A stretch of DNA of 64,000 nt from JABDQW01 sp942492025 (GCA_942492025.1 CALODJ010000010.1:248001-312000); one strand, 5' to 3'; positions 33,151-41,724 are shown, counted from the stretch's first letter. A program made the numbers and translations. The notes: generated by a model from the sequence alone, not told the origin.

Positions 33151-33372
33151 ATGACAGAAGACGAACTCAAGGCGTTGACAAAACAGGTGCGCAAGGCCAA
33201 ACGTATTGCGACCGAGAAAGCCGGTGAATTACACGATCTGGTCGAGGACAGGCTGCCGGCAGCGTTTGAGGAATTGCCTGCAATGGCGGATGAATGCTAT
33301 GCCGCTTGCCAGGATTGGGCAAAAGCCAATGCTGAACTTCAGGCAGCAGAAGCGGCAGGGGAGACAGCATGA
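33151..33372 (+). CDS. DUF683/CCE_0567-type small protein
   Basis: A 73-residue, all-helical protein. It starts MTEDELKALTKQVRKAKRIA and contains LHDLVEDRLPAAFEELPAMA, matching the nif-associated DUF683 family; one member was reported as a metal-binding four-helix protein. It overlaps fdxB by 4 bp. Confidence 0.88.
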   Translation: MTEDELKALTKQVRKAKRIATEKAGELHDLVEDRLPAAFEELPAMADECYAACQDWAKANAELQAAEAAGETA

Positions 33373-33704
33373 CGACTATAACCGGTATTACCCGCGGAGG
33401 TACCGAGTGGATTCCGGCATTCATTACCGACCTGAATCAGGGTACCTGTATTGGATGTGGGCGTTGTTTCAAAGCATGTCCCAGAGACGTATTTGAACTG
33501 GTAGAACGTGAAGATGCAATGGCACCCGATGATGATGATCTCGATGATGACGATTACTACGATGATGATGACGATGGTTTCTCCGATGACACATCTATGG
33601 TGATGTCATTGAAAAACCTTATGGACTGCATTGGTTGCGAAGCCTGTTCGCGTGTATGCCCAAAGGACTGTATGTCACACGAACCACAGCCTGCAGCTGC
33701 ATAA
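33369..33704 (+). CDS. fdxB: nif-specific ferredoxin III (FdxB)
   Basis: A 111-residue protein with two 4Fe-4S motifs: CIGCGRCFKACP and CIGCEACSRVCP. Both are regular, as in FdxB. Between them lies an acidic segment of about 20 residues, nearly all Asp (residues ~52-74, DDDDLDDDDYYDDDDDGFSD). Most FdxB proteins have a shorter acidic linker here. The spacer is coded by GAT/GAC runs and may expand by slippage. Electron donation to nitrogenase assembly (NifB or NifEN) is the likely role. Confidence 0.92.
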   Translation: MTTITGITRGGTEWIPAFITDLNQGTCIGCGRCFKACPRDVFELVEREDAMAPDDDDLDDDDYYDDDDDGFSDDTSMVMSLKNLMDCIGCEACSRVCPKDCMSHEPQPAAA

Positions 33705-33721
33705 AGCGGGAGTTATGATAG

Positions 33722-34048
33722 ATGCCGAAACCTGAGAAACATGTGTTTGTTTGTACGCAGCAGCGGCCGCCGGGTCACCCACGGAGTTCCTGCGGCGAGA
33801 AAAACTGCGTTGCCGTGATAGAAGAACTCCTCTGGCAGGTGCAGCAAAAAGAGCTGTCTGAAAGAATACAGGTCACCGCTACAGGTTGTATGGGGCCTTG
33901 CAGTGAAGGACCGACCGTCCTGGTCTACCCTGAGGGTGTCATGTACGGCGGTGTCAGCAAGGAAGATGTCAATACCATCATCGATGAACACCTGGTTGGT
34001 GACAAGCCTGTTGAACCACTATTGATGGCGGCGGAGTTCTGGAGTTGA
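33722..34048 (+). CDS. Thioredoxin-fold [2Fe-2S] ferredoxin (Shethna FeSI type)
   Basis: A 108-residue protein. KHVFVCTQQRPPGHPRSSCG and ATGCMGPCSEGP supply the four cysteines of this class, in which the cluster sits on a thioredoxin-like fold. A. vinelandii FeSI, encoded in its nif region, is of this kind. Its electron partner is unknown. It is close to the fdxB end (18 bp). Confidence 0.9.
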   Translation: MPKPEKHVFVCTQQRPPGHPRSSCGEKNCVAVIEELLWQVQQKELSERIQVTATGCMGPCSEGPTVLVYPEGVMYGGVSKEDVNTIIDEHLVGDKPVEPLLMAAEFWS

Positions 34049-34073
34049 TATCTCTGCCCCATAATGAAGCAAT

Positions 34074-34445
34074 ATGAATTCTGACGTCAATGAAAGTTTT
34101 AGCCAGGTGAAGGATTTGGCTGAATCAGCCTGTGAAGCTCTGGTTAGAGAAGTCTTCAAGAGTGGATTGCCAATAAGTTGCATTGATCCCTCGCTTGAGC
34201 GTGCAAGCTTTGAATTAAGTCGTGATCCATACGATGGCAGCTACAGCCTTATCGGTATCTGGCGAGATGTCCATGGACAGAAGCAGGGCGAGATCCTGTT
34301 CCACGGAGACGGCAGTTTTTTCGCCGAATATGATGTCATCAGTCAGCATCCCGGCAAACCGCAGTGGTTTATCGAAGCCGTTACTGCATGGGGCAATCGA
34401 AAGCAGCTCAAAACGGAATTACGATTACTACCCTGTATAGACTAA
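34074..34445 (+). CDS. Unrecognised small nif-operon protein
   Basis: A 123-residue protein beginning MNSDVNESFSQVKDLAESAC. It contains the beta-rich stretch YDGSYSLIGIWRDVHGQKQG, then EILFHGDGSFFAEYDV. No cofactor motif is seen; three Cys are scattered. It lies 25 bp after the FeSI gene and 9 bp before the next, so it is co-transcribed with nifEN. Confidence 0.7.
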   Translation: MNSDVNESFSQVKDLAESACEALVREVFKSGLPISCIDPSLERASFELSRDPYDGSYSLIGIWRDVHGQKQGEILFHGDGSFFAEYDVISQHPGKPQWFIEAVTAWGNRKQLKTELRLLPCID

Positions 34446-34454
34446 CCCGGGCTA

Positions 34455-34682
34455 ATGCAGTTGCAGACAAGTTTTATAAACGCTGAAGAAGAAATGACAT
34501 ACCTGCGCTCCGCGATCCAGGAGACGGTCATCCGGCGCGATCGTTTAAAAGACGCGATGGAGAAATGGTACGCAAGCTACCCAGGTGTACGCTTTCCGCA
34601 AATGGTCGAGTTACTATCCCTGGATGAAAAGTTGTCCTGGCTGGATAGCCGCTTTAAAAGCTTGTGGGACAATGCGGGTTAG
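34455..34682 (+). CDS. Short helical protein, unrecognised
   Basis: A 75-residue protein, mostly helical (EEEMTYLRSAIQETVIRRDR). It begins 9 bp after the previous gene and its stop overlaps the convergent SagB-like gene by 4 bp. It is the last gene of the nifE operon. No known family is recognised. Confidence 0.6.
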   Translation: MQLQTSFINAEEEMTYLRSAIQETVIRRDRLKDAMEKWYASYPGVRFPQMVELLSLDEKLSWLDSRFKSLWDNAG

Positions 34683-36364
34683 TCCTTCTGCAAATCCTCC
34701 AGGTGGCTGTAGGGTGGTAATGACACCAGCCGTGCATCTTGAACTGCAGTTCCAACGGTAAAGTTATAAAGACTTTGTAAGCGGGTGTTGCTGATGCCCA
34801 GCGTTTCATGCACGGCATCGTCGAAAAAACAGCCTATGCCGGTGCCACTAATATTGGCGGCTTCCGCTTCCAGGTACAGGCTTTGGCCTATCATGCCCGC
34901 CTCCCAGAACAAATGCCGATAACGCCAGGGTGTTTCCTCAATAGTCTTCTCGAATTCGGCGATCATGCTGATACAAAATGCGCTGTCGGCAGCAATATCC
35001 TGGTGACAGGAGAGCGTACGGGCAGCGTTGCGGCTATTGGCGCTGACCAGGTGATATAGCGGGAGCCATTCCGGGCAAACCGGTGGTCGTGCCCAGTCAA
35101 ACTGTTCACGCAGGCTGTCACGCAAGAGTTGTTCGCCTTGCTCACTTCTGGGTAACACATAAAGACCAGGTCTGAGACCATCGACACGATGGACGAAAAG
35201 CACCAGATGGATGCGAGCTTGCCAGGGTAGTGTATCAAACGGTGGTACATTTGCACGTGGCAGCAGGCAGTCCAGCATGCGGTACAGTGTGGGTAGCGGC
35301 AAAACACTGGTAGCATCAAATGCCTGCGCACTACGCCTCTTTCGAATCACGGATGATGCGTCCAGTTGCGTGTTACACTCGGACAACACAGGATTTGTGT
35401 CAGGCCATGCCATACCTGGTTCGGATACAGGCTTTCGGCAGTGAGATTCGATGCGCTCGATTATCTCCCAGTTGATTCGGTTATCGGGACTCAGCTTGTT
35501 TGCTGTTCCGTTCCATTGGCTTTGCGTCAGCAGGTCTATCAGGCTATCGGGATCGATGGCAGTGGATTCCGGTAGATCAGTACCTGGTGGGTAGCAGCTA
35601 ACCTGCAAAACGGTGTCGGGCGATTCTCTTTCCGCATCTTCGTAATCATTTGCGCGATCAAGCCCTAACAAACCAGCTATTTGTGCATCGCTCCAGCTGT
35701 CCAGCAACCTGACACGCCAACCAAGCGCGGCTGCCGCGTATCGAAAGCATGCGATCGCATGTCCCACATCATGTTGGCAGTAGCGGTAAGCGCGCTCGCC
35801 ATACTTCCAGGCCTCGCGCCAGTGTATAGAAGACAGTCCGACCAAAAAACCGTCTACTGGGAATGCTGCAATGAATGCAGCTGTATTTCCGGGTTCACAG
35901 CGCTGCTCTAGACTGTGTGCATAGACGTGGTAGTGGTACACACCGGGAGGTAAATCCTCGCTGCCTGGATATATCAGATAACTTTCACTCGGGTGCAGGT
36001 TGCCGCTGGACGGGTTATTACGCAGTGCCCAGCGTGTGGCACCGTATATTTTCCACGATGAAAGTCCCATCGATAGCTCGTACAGTGTGGCAATATTTTC
36101 CAGTGTTACGGGTGCGACACTGACACGGCCCGGATGATACAGATCCGTGTAAGGTGTTTTCAGGTCACGCGCACATAGAGGGAGCGAATAACGTTTGCTG
36201 CCAGCATAGGTGCGAAACGGATCAGGTTGTGTGTCCCAATCGAGACCATCAGGGCCACGAGCATATTGCTGGAGACTGTGTTTTGTACGCTGATGGTAAC
36301 GGTCTACAGTAATGATGTCATCGTTCATATCCACATCATCATAACAGAGATCGGTGACGCTCAT
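34679..36364 (-). CDS. Two-domain SagB-type nitroreductase/dehydrogenase
   Basis: About 561 residues from ATG 36364 (36328 is also possible). The N-terminal half carries the nitroreductase motif RNNPSSGNLHPSESYLIYPG and WKYGERAYRYCQHDVGHAIA. The C-terminal half begins near residue 330 with SSVIRKRRSAQAFD and ends with FWEAGMIGQSLYLEAEAANIS then GTGIGCFFDD. Both halves are of the FMN-dependent SagB/ThcOx type, fused. This class oxidises or reduces small molecules or peptide thiazolines. No leader-peptide gene or cyclase is nearby. It lies in the nif island, with a NifZ-like gene just upstream. Confidence 0.82.
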   Translation of the reverse strand: MSVTDLCYDDVDMNDDIITVDRYHQRTKHSLQQYARGPDGLDWDTQPDPFRTYAGSKRYSLPLCARDLKTPYTDLYHPGRVSVAPVTLENIATLYELSMGLSSWKIYGATRWALRNNPSSGNLHPSESYLIYPGSEDLPPGVYHYHVYAHSLEQRCEPGNTAAFIAAFPVDGFLVGLSSIHWREAWKYGERAYRYCQHDVGHAIACFRYAAAALGWRVRLLDSWSDAQIAGLLGLDRANDYEDAERESPDTVLQVSCYPPGTDLPESTAIDPDSLIDLLTQSQWNGTANKLSPDNRINWEIIERIESHCRKPVSEPGMAWPDTNPVLSECNTQLDASSVIRKRRSAQAFDATSVLPLPTLYRMLDCLLPRANVPPFDTLPWQARIHLVLFVHRVDGLRPGLYVLPRSEQGEQLLRDSLREQFDWARPPVCPEWLPLYHLVSANSRNAARTLSCHQDIAADSAFCISMIAEFEKTIEETPWRYRHLFWEAGMIGQSLYLEAEAANISGTGIGCFFDDAVHETLGISNTRLQSLYNFTVGTAVQDARLVSLPPYSHLEDLQKD

Positions 36365-36372
36365 AGGTGATC

Positions 36373-36633
36373 CTAATGACTTAAAGGCTCGGCAGATAGT
36401 TCTTCTGGCCAGCAAGCTACAGCAGGCCCCAGGTCAAGATTCTCATCTTCGAAACGGACCAAGATGAGTTTTTTGTCCGGATCATCTTCCAGGTGTCCGG
36501 TGTTCACCAGTACACCCCGGGCCCCGGCCAGTGCTATCAAGGCATTGGTATCTATGTCTGGCATACTGCCATCGTTGTAAACATCGGTAGCGGCAAAGAT
36601 CATGTCGCCGGGTTTGAGGTGTTCAATAGACAT
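36373..36633 (-). CDS. Small NifZ-like nitrogen-fixation protein
   Basis: An 86-residue protein: LKPGDMIFAATDVYNDGSMP, then GARGVLVNTGHLEDDPDK and an end with GPAVACWPEEL. This is the NifZ-like beta-barrel pattern (GD-x-V-x-A-x3-x-NDG...G-x-GVVVN...GHL) seen in nif clusters; compare the full nifZ at 42651. The gene lies 8 bp upstream of the SagB-like gene, and AGGAG precedes its ATG. A role in P-cluster maturation is plausible by analogy only. Confidence 0.75.
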   Translation of the reverse strand: MSIEHLKPGDMIFAATDVYNDGSMPDIDTNALIALAGARGVLVNTGHLEDDPDKKLILVRFEDENLDLGPAVACWPEELSAEPLSH

Positions 36634-36687
36634 TGCATTATCTCCTGTTTAAGTCATCGTGATGCTTCATACATGGACAGGTGTAAA

Positions 36688-36719
36688 CCGCATTTCTCAC
36701 CCCCTGGTGAGAAATGCGG
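36688..36719. repeat. Perfect 14-bp inverted repeat with 4-nt loop
   Basis: CCGCATTTCTCACC (36688-36701) pairs fully with GGTGAGAAATGCGG (36706-36719). It sits ~55 bp upstream of the NifZ-like gene (minus strand) and ahead of the NifA site of the iscA operon. It has no T-run. It could be an operator, a leader hairpin or an insulator between the divergent operons. Confidence 0.9.
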
Positions 36720-36777
36720 ACTGGCCACTAACATTTGTTGGTTTTCATACCTGTTGTCATTTGTCTGTTATTGTAAT

Positions 36778-36793
36778 TGTTATGTTCGCTACA
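36778..36793 (+). promoter_or_regulatory. NifA upstream activator site for iscA-nifUS
   Basis: TGTTATGTTCGCTACA, an exact TGT-N10-ACA, 63 bp before the sigma-54 element. Confidence 0.78.
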
Positions 36794-36856
36794 AGCTGCA
36801 TTTACTGGATTTCTGTGACACATAACAGAAACAAACACTTATAGTTTTTTTCAGAG

Positions 36857-36872
36857 TGGCACAGGGTTTGCA
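36857..36872 (+). promoter_or_regulatory. Sigma-54 promoter of iscA-nifUS
   Basis: TGGCACAGGGTTTGCA matches the consensus with GG-N10-GC, 53 bp before the iscA ATG. Confidence 0.92.
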
Positions 36873-36925
36873 TCCAAGCTTGTCAATTAGTCTGCAAATC
36901 ACTTGCCAACATACAGGAGAACACG

Positions 36926-37252
36926 ATGCTGAGACTGACAGAAAATGCCCAGGTGGCCGTGAGCCGCTTTATTTCGGGAGCTGAAGAAACCGTAACCGGC
37001 TTGCGCATTGGTGTTGCAGGCGGAGGTTGCTCCGGATTCCAGTACACCATGGCACTGGAAAAAGAGTCGATTGAAGGCGACACCGTTCTTGAATTCGGTG
37101 ACATCAAAGTGTTTGTTGATGAACAAAGCATACCCTTGTTGCAAGGCGTCAAGGTTGACTTCCTTGATGGCCTCGAAGGCAGCGGTTTCAAGTTTGAAAA
37201 CCCGAACGCAACCAAAAGCTGCGGTTGCGGTTCTTCATTTTCATGTGGTTGA
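36926..37252 (+). CDS. iscA: nif-type IscA (A-type Fe-S carrier)
   Basis: A 108-residue protein with the A-type cysteines in GGGCSGFQY and the C-terminal SCGCGSSF, the pattern for binding Fe or Fe-S. The gene heads the nifUS operon, as the NifIscA gene does in A. vinelandii. AGGAGAAC precedes the ATG. It is not the housekeeping IscA, by context. Confidence 0.93.
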   Translation: MLRLTENAQVAVSRFISGAEETVTGLRIGVAGGGCSGFQYTMALEKESIEGDTVLEFGDIKVFVDEQSIPLLQGVKVDFLDGLEGSGFKFENPNATKSCGCGSSFSCG

Positions 37253-37270
37253 TTGAGGCGGAGAACAGTT

Positions 37271-38185
37271 ATGTGGGATTATTCTGAAACAGTGAAAGAA
37301 CATTTTTACAATCCGCGAAATGCGGGTGAAGTCGAGGGCTCTAATGCAACCGGTGATGTCGGTTCCTTGAGCTGCGGCGATGCATTACGACTCACACTCA
37401 AGGTTAATCCGGAAACGGAGGTAATCGAAGATGCCGGTTTCCAGACATTCGGTTGTGGTTCGGCTATCGCATCATCATCAGCGCTGACTGAAATTATCAA
37501 AGGTATGAAGTTGGATGATGCGCTCAATGTCAGTAACCAGGACATCGCAGATTACCTCGATGGATTGCCACCGGAAAAAATGCATTGCTCAGTGATGGGA
37601 CGTGAAGCTTTGCAGGCTGCCGTTGCAGATTACCGTGGCGAGGAGTGGAAAGATGACCACGATGAGGGTGCGCTCATATGCAAGTGTTTTGCAGTGGATG
37701 AAGTTCTGATCGAAGAGACCATACGTGCGAATAACCTGGTCTCTGTTGAGCAAGTGGCGAATTACACCAAGGCCGGCGGTGGTTGTGCATCCTGTCATGA
37801 AGGTATAGAGGAAATCCTGACTCGGGTGCTCGCTGAAAAGGGTGAATCATTTGACCCGAATGCAATGCCTGTACCGGACGTGGATAACACACCGGCAACA
37901 TTGGCTGCAGGCACTACGGGCATGACCAATCTGCAGCGTATTAAACGCATTGAGATGGTCATAGAGTCTATCCGTCCGCAATTGCAGATGGATAGAGGTG
38001 ACGTCGAGCTGGTTGATGTCATGGGGGACACCGTATACGTCAATATGATGGGCGCCTGCAACGGTTGTCAGCTTGCTGCTCAAACACTTGGCGGTATACA
38101 GCAACGCCTGATTGAAGATCTGGGTGGGTTCATAAAGGTCCTGCCGGCGACGGAAATGCCAAAAACTGCTACAGCCGGAGCTTAA
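37271..38185 (+). CDS. nifU: Fe-S cluster scaffold protein NifU
   Basis: 304 residues from ATG 37271. Three domains are visible. An IscU-like N-terminal scaffold has C35, D37, C62 and C106. A central [2Fe-2S] BFD-like domain has CKC at ~136-138 and CASC at ~171. A C-terminal Nfu domain carries NGCQL after MGAC (CxxC). It assembles [2Fe-2S] and [4Fe-4S] clusters for NifH and the NifB/NifEN precursors, using sulfur from NifS. It starts 18 bp after iscA and ends 3 bp before nifS. Confidence 0.98.
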   Translation: MWDYSETVKEHFYNPRNAGEVEGSNATGDVGSLSCGDALRLTLKVNPETEVIEDAGFQTFGCGSAIASSSALTEIIKGMKLDDALNVSNQDIADYLDGLPPEKMHCSVMGREALQAAVADYRGEEWKDDHDEGALICKCFAVDEVLIEETIRANNLVSVEQVANYTKAGGGCASCHEGIEEILTRVLAEKGESFDPNAMPVPDVDNTPATLAAGTTGMTNLQRIKRIEMVIESIRPQLQMDRGDVELVDVMGDTVYVNMMGACNGCQLAAQTLGGIQQRLIEDLGGFIKVLPATEMPKTATAGA

Positions 38186-38188
38186 GTC

Positions 38189-39397
38189 ATGGCAGATATA
38201 TATCTCGATAATAATGCAACCACGATGGTCGATCCGGTCATCGTGGAAGAAATGTTACCTTACTTATCAGAACAGTTCGGCAATCCGTCATCGATGCACT
38301 CGTTCGGAAACAAGGTAGGTTTTGCGATTAAGAAAGCACGCAAGCAAATCCAGCAGTTACTGGGTGCTGAACATGACTCCGAAATCATATTCACTTCATG
38401 CGGTACGGAATCGGATTCGACAGCAATCATGTCGGCATTAAAGGCTCAACCTGAACGTAACGAAATTATCACCACAGTGGTCGAGCATCCGGCGGTGTTA
38501 AGCCTGTGTGAGTATCTGGAAAAGGAAGGCTACAAGGTACATTATCTGACGGTAGACAGAAAAGGACGACTGGACATCGACAAATACAAATCCTTACTGA
38601 GTGACCGTGTTGCGATCGTTTCAGTGATGTGGGCCAATAACGAGTCCGGAACTTTGTTTCCCGTCCTCGAGATGGCCGAAATGGCAAATGCTGCTGGTGT
38701 GATGTTCCATTCGGACGCAGTGCAGGCGGTAGGAAAAATTCCGATGGATCTGAAATCGAGCAAGATTGATATGTTGTCGATCTCAGGGCACAAATTACAC
38801 GCACCCAAAGGCATTGGCGTCCTTTACCTACGACGAGGCGTTCGTTTTCGTCCGTTGCTACGAGGTGGCCACCAGGAACGCGGTCGTCGTGCCGGTACCG
38901 AGAATGCAGCTTCTATTGTCGCCCTCGGTAAAGCGGCAGAACTCGCGCTGGGACACATGGAATACGAAAATAAGGAAGTTGCGAAGATGCGTGACCGGCT
39001 GGAACAGGGAATCCTCGATTCCGTGCCACACTGTTTTGTAACCGGAGACCCGGACAATCGCCTGCCCAATACCTGCAATATTGCTTTCGAGTTTGTCGAA
39101 GGCGAAGCTATTCTGATGTTATTAAACAAGCAAGGCATCGCAGCTTCCAGTGGTTCAGCTTGCACATCGGGTTCACTTGAACCTTCACACGTAATGCGTG
39201 CGATGGATATTCCGTTCACGGCTGCACATGGTTCGGTCAGGTTATCGCTGTCTCGCTACAATACCATGGATGAAATCGAGCGTGTGATCGAAGCTATACC
39301 ACCGATCATGCAACGACTGCGCAGGTTATCCCCCTACTGGAGTGGTGATGGTCCGGTGGCCGAACCGGAAAAAGCTTTTGCACCGACCTATGCCTGA
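38189..39397 (+). CDS. nifS: Cysteine desulfurase NifS
   Basis: A 402-residue PLP enzyme. The PLP lysine lies in LSISGHKLHAPKG and the persulfide-forming Cys in SSGSACTSGSLEPSHV. It gives sulfur from cysteine to NifU for nitrogenase clusters. Start ATG 38189; a strong terminator follows at 39453. It resembles the NifS branch rather than IscS, with which it shares the fold. Confidence 0.98.
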   Translation: MADIYLDNNATTMVDPVIVEEMLPYLSEQFGNPSSMHSFGNKVGFAIKKARKQIQQLLGAEHDSEIIFTSCGTESDSTAIMSALKAQPERNEIITTVVEHPAVLSLCEYLEKEGYKVHYLTVDRKGRLDIDKYKSLLSDRVAIVSVMWANNESGTLFPVLEMAEMANAAGVMFHSDAVQAVGKIPMDLKSSKIDMLSISGHKLHAPKGIGVLYLRRGVRFRPLLRGGHQERGRRAGTENAASIVALGKAAELALGHMEYENKEVAKMRDRLEQGILDSVPHCFVTGDPDNRLPNTCNIAFEFVEGEAILMLLNKQGIAASSGSACTSGSLEPSHVMRAMDIPFTAAHGSVRLSLSRYNTMDEIERVIEAIPPIMQRLRRLSPYWSGDGPVAEPEKAFAPTYA

Positions 39398-39452
39398 TCA
39401 CAACAATTATTCATAGCACTTTGGCTAAAACTCCTCCTAGAGCAAGCGCTCG

Positions 39453-39477
39453 GCCATCCCTTCGGGGATGGCTTTTT
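39453..39477 (+). terminator. Rho-independent terminator after nifS
   Basis: GCCATCCC (39453-39460), loop TTCG and GGGATGGC (39465-39472) form a perfect 8-bp stem with a UUCG tetraloop, followed by TTTTT. Confidence 0.95.
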
Positions 39478-39501
39478 ACGTTTTACGTTTACCTAATTTC
39501 A

Positions 39502-39517
39502 TGTTCGTGATGCGACA
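39502..39517 (+). promoter_or_regulatory. NifA upstream activator site 1 for nifV
   Basis: TGTTCGTGATGCGACA, an exact TGT-N10-ACA, 84 bp before the sigma-54 element. Confidence 0.75.
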
Positions 39518-39534
39518 GCCTGGTGTTTTGTATG

Positions 39535-39550
39535 TGTCACAAATGCAACA
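39535..39550 (+). promoter_or_regulatory. NifA upstream activator site 2 for nifV
   Basis: TGTCACAAATGCAACA, an exact TGT-N10-ACA, 33 bp after site 1 (about three helical turns). Confidence 0.75.
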
Positions 39551-39601
39551 AAAACTCACGCTGATGTTGCCAACTTATTGAAAAAAAAAGATTTAAATAC
39601 A

Positions 39602-39617
39602 TGGCACGGGGTTTGCT
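39602..39617 (+). promoter_or_regulatory. Sigma-54 promoter of the nifV operon
   Basis: TGGCACGGGGTTTGCT, consensus with GG-N10-GC, 47 bp before the nifV ATG. Confidence 0.93.
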
Positions 39618-39664
39618 GTGAATACTGTTGAGAGCTATCTATCAGAATTGACGAGCAACGACCT

Positions 39665-40831
39665 ATGACTGATCAGCGACGAATTATTATTGATGACACC
39701 ACCCTGCGTGATGGCGAACAGTCTGCGGGTGTTGCGTTTTCAATCGATGAGAAAATGCAGATCGCGAACCGTCTGGATGCGCTTGGTGTTCCCGAGCTCG
39801 AAATCGGTATACCGGCAATGGGTGAGGAAGAACGCGAGTCGATCAGGGCCGTCAGCAATATCGGGCTCAGTGCAAATCTGTTGGTCTGGAGTCGCATGCG
39901 TTCAGATGACTTGCGAGTTTGTGAGGATTTGAATGTAGATATTGTCGATTTGTCCATACCGGTGTCGGATCAACAAATCAGTCACAAGCTGGGCCGTGAC
40001 CGTAACTGGGTGCTGACTGAGATTAAACGTCATGTGCCTGCTGCGCTTGATATGGGACTCGAGGTATGTGTTGGTGGTGAAGATTCATCACGTGCCGACA
40101 CGGATTTTCTTTTGCAGGTGCTTGAGACCGCTCAGCGCGCTGGCGCACGCCGATTCCGTTTCGCCGACACGGTGGGTCTTATGGAACCGTTTGGTATGAT
40201 CGACTTGATGCGCAAATTACGTGAAAACACGGATATAGAGCTCGAGATGCACGCACATGATGACCTGGGCATGGCCACGGCCAATACAGTGGCTGCGGTG
40301 ATGGGTGGTGCAACGCATGTTAACACCACGGTACACGGGTTAGGGGAACGCGCGGGTAATGCACCGCTGGAAGAAGTGGTCATGGCGCTTCGTCATCTCT
40401 ATCACATCAATACAGCTATCAGCCTGTCAGAATATGCAGCACTGTCAGAACTGGTTTCAAAAGCATCTGGACGCCCGGTTGCATGGCACAAGAGCCTGGT
40501 CGGTGATGGTGCCTTTGCGCACGAAGCCGGTATTCATGTCGATGGTTTGATCAAGGATCCCATGAATTACCAGGGCGTGGTTGATCCGGCTGAAATGGGC
40601 AGCGCCCATAGACTGGTACTCGGTAAACACTCGGGAAAACGTGCCGTATTACGTGCCTATAGCGAAATCGGACTCATGCTCGAAAACGAACAGGCGAGCA
40701 CCATCCTGGCATGCATTCGGCGATTTGTGACGCATACCAAGCGCACGCCTGATACCACTGACTTACGCAGGTTTTACGAACAGCTGCCAGGCATGTCAGT
40801 AGAGCCATGTTATGCAGAGATGCCTTTATGA
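39665..40831 (+). CDS. nifV: Homocitrate synthase
   Basis: A 388-residue TIM-barrel enzyme of the isopropylmalate-synthase family. DDTTLRDGEQSAGVAFS and the metal site HAHDDLGMATANT are intact, and GLGERAGNAPLEEVVMAL is conserved. It makes homocitrate, the organic ligand of FeMo-co, from acetyl-CoA and 2-oxoglutarate. It is the first gene of a long operon to clpX/fccB-like. It lacks the C-terminal regulatory domain of leucine-type synthases, as is usual. Confidence 0.98.
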   Translation: MTDQRRIIIDDTTLRDGEQSAGVAFSIDEKMQIANRLDALGVPELEIGIPAMGEEERESIRAVSNIGLSANLLVWSRMRSDDLRVCEDLNVDIVDLSIPVSDQQISHKLGRDRNWVLTEIKRHVPAALDMGLEVCVGGEDSSRADTDFLLQVLETAQRAGARRFRFADTVGLMEPFGMIDLMRKLRENTDIELEMHAHDDLGMATANTVAAVMGGATHVNTTVHGLGERAGNAPLEEVVMALRHLYHINTAISLSEYAALSELVSKASGRPVAWHKSLVGDGAFAHEAGIHVDGLIKDPMNYQGVVDPAEMGSAHRLVLGKHSGKRAVLRAYSEIGLMLENEQASTILACIRRFVTHTKRTPDTTDLRRFYEQLPGMSVEPCYAEMPL

Positions 40832-40891
40832 ACGCTGCCAATAATACCAGGCATTTGTGGCAATGATAACAAGAGTCAAACATCTGTGGAT

Positions 40892-41710
40892 ATGCTGATG
40901 ACACAAACGCAAGATGCTACAACACTGGGTAAAATACAAGACATTGGTTTTTGGACAATGTTACAAGAAGACATCAGCTGCGTGCTTGAAAGAGATCCTG
41001 CGGCGCGTAATAAACTGGAAGTACTTACGACGTATCCTGGAGTGCATGCATTAATAATGCATCGTATTGCACACGGCCTGTGGCGGAGGCGCTGGCTTTA
41101 CATTGCACGCCTTGTTGCCTACGTCTCGCGTATCTGGACGAGCATCGATATACATCCGGGCGCAAGAATTGGTCGCCGGTTTTTTATTGATCATGGTGCC
41201 GGTGTTGTTATTGGTGAAACGGCTGAAATAGGTAATGATGTTACCTTGTATCACGGCGTTACCCTTGGTGGTACAACCTGGAGCCAGGGCAAGCGGCATC
41301 CGACACTGGAACACAGTGTTGTCGTGGGTGCTGGTGCAAAGGTTCTTGGGCCGATCACACTGGGAGTTGGCGTCAAGGTGGGTGCCAACTCCGTGGTAAT
41401 CAAGAGTGTGCCGCAACATAAAACGGTTGTTGGCATCCCTGGCAAGGTTGTGCAGTTACAGGAGAGCGGCGAACTCAATCCATATGGCGTTGATCTGAAT
41501 CACCACCTGATACCAGACCCAGTTGCCGGTGCTATTAGTTGCCTGCTGGACCGTATACGACTGCTTGAAGAGGCGCTGGGCAAAGGTGGATGTTTGCCAG
41601 GCGGTGAGCACATAGAAGATGAGTGTTATGACTGTGGTGCAAAGGATGTCTGTGACGATCACGATCGATTGCATGCCACGGCATCGTCAGCTGCACAGAT
41701 GAATACATAG
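40892..41710 (+). CDS. cysE: Serine O-acetyltransferase (nif copy)
   Basis: About 272 residues from ATG 40892; GTG 40886 and ATG 40898 are alternatives. It has a helical N-terminal domain (TMLQEDISCVLERDPAARNK) and hexapeptide repeats (IGRRFFIDHGAGVVIGETAE). The conserved HGVTLGGTTWSQGKRHPT block holds the active-site His. It makes O-acetylserine for cysteine. In nif islands this copy (called nifP or cysE1) follows nifV and feeds cysteine to NifS. The C-terminal tail has a Cys-rich end (CYDCGAKDVC). Confidence 0.94.
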   Translation: MLMTQTQDATTLGKIQDIGFWTMLQEDISCVLERDPAARNKLEVLTTYPGVHALIMHRIAHGLWRRRWLYIARLVAYVSRIWTSIDIHPGARIGRRFFIDHGAGVVIGETAEIGNDVTLYHGVTLGGTTWSQGKRHPTLEHSVVVGAGAKVLGPITLGVGVKVGANSVVIKSVPQHKTVVGIPGKVVQLQESGELNPYGVDLNHHLIPDPVAGAISCLLDRIRLLEEALGKGGCLPGGEHIEDECYDCGAKDVCDDHDRLHATASSAAQMNT

Positions 41711-41724
41711 GTGATGAATACGTA

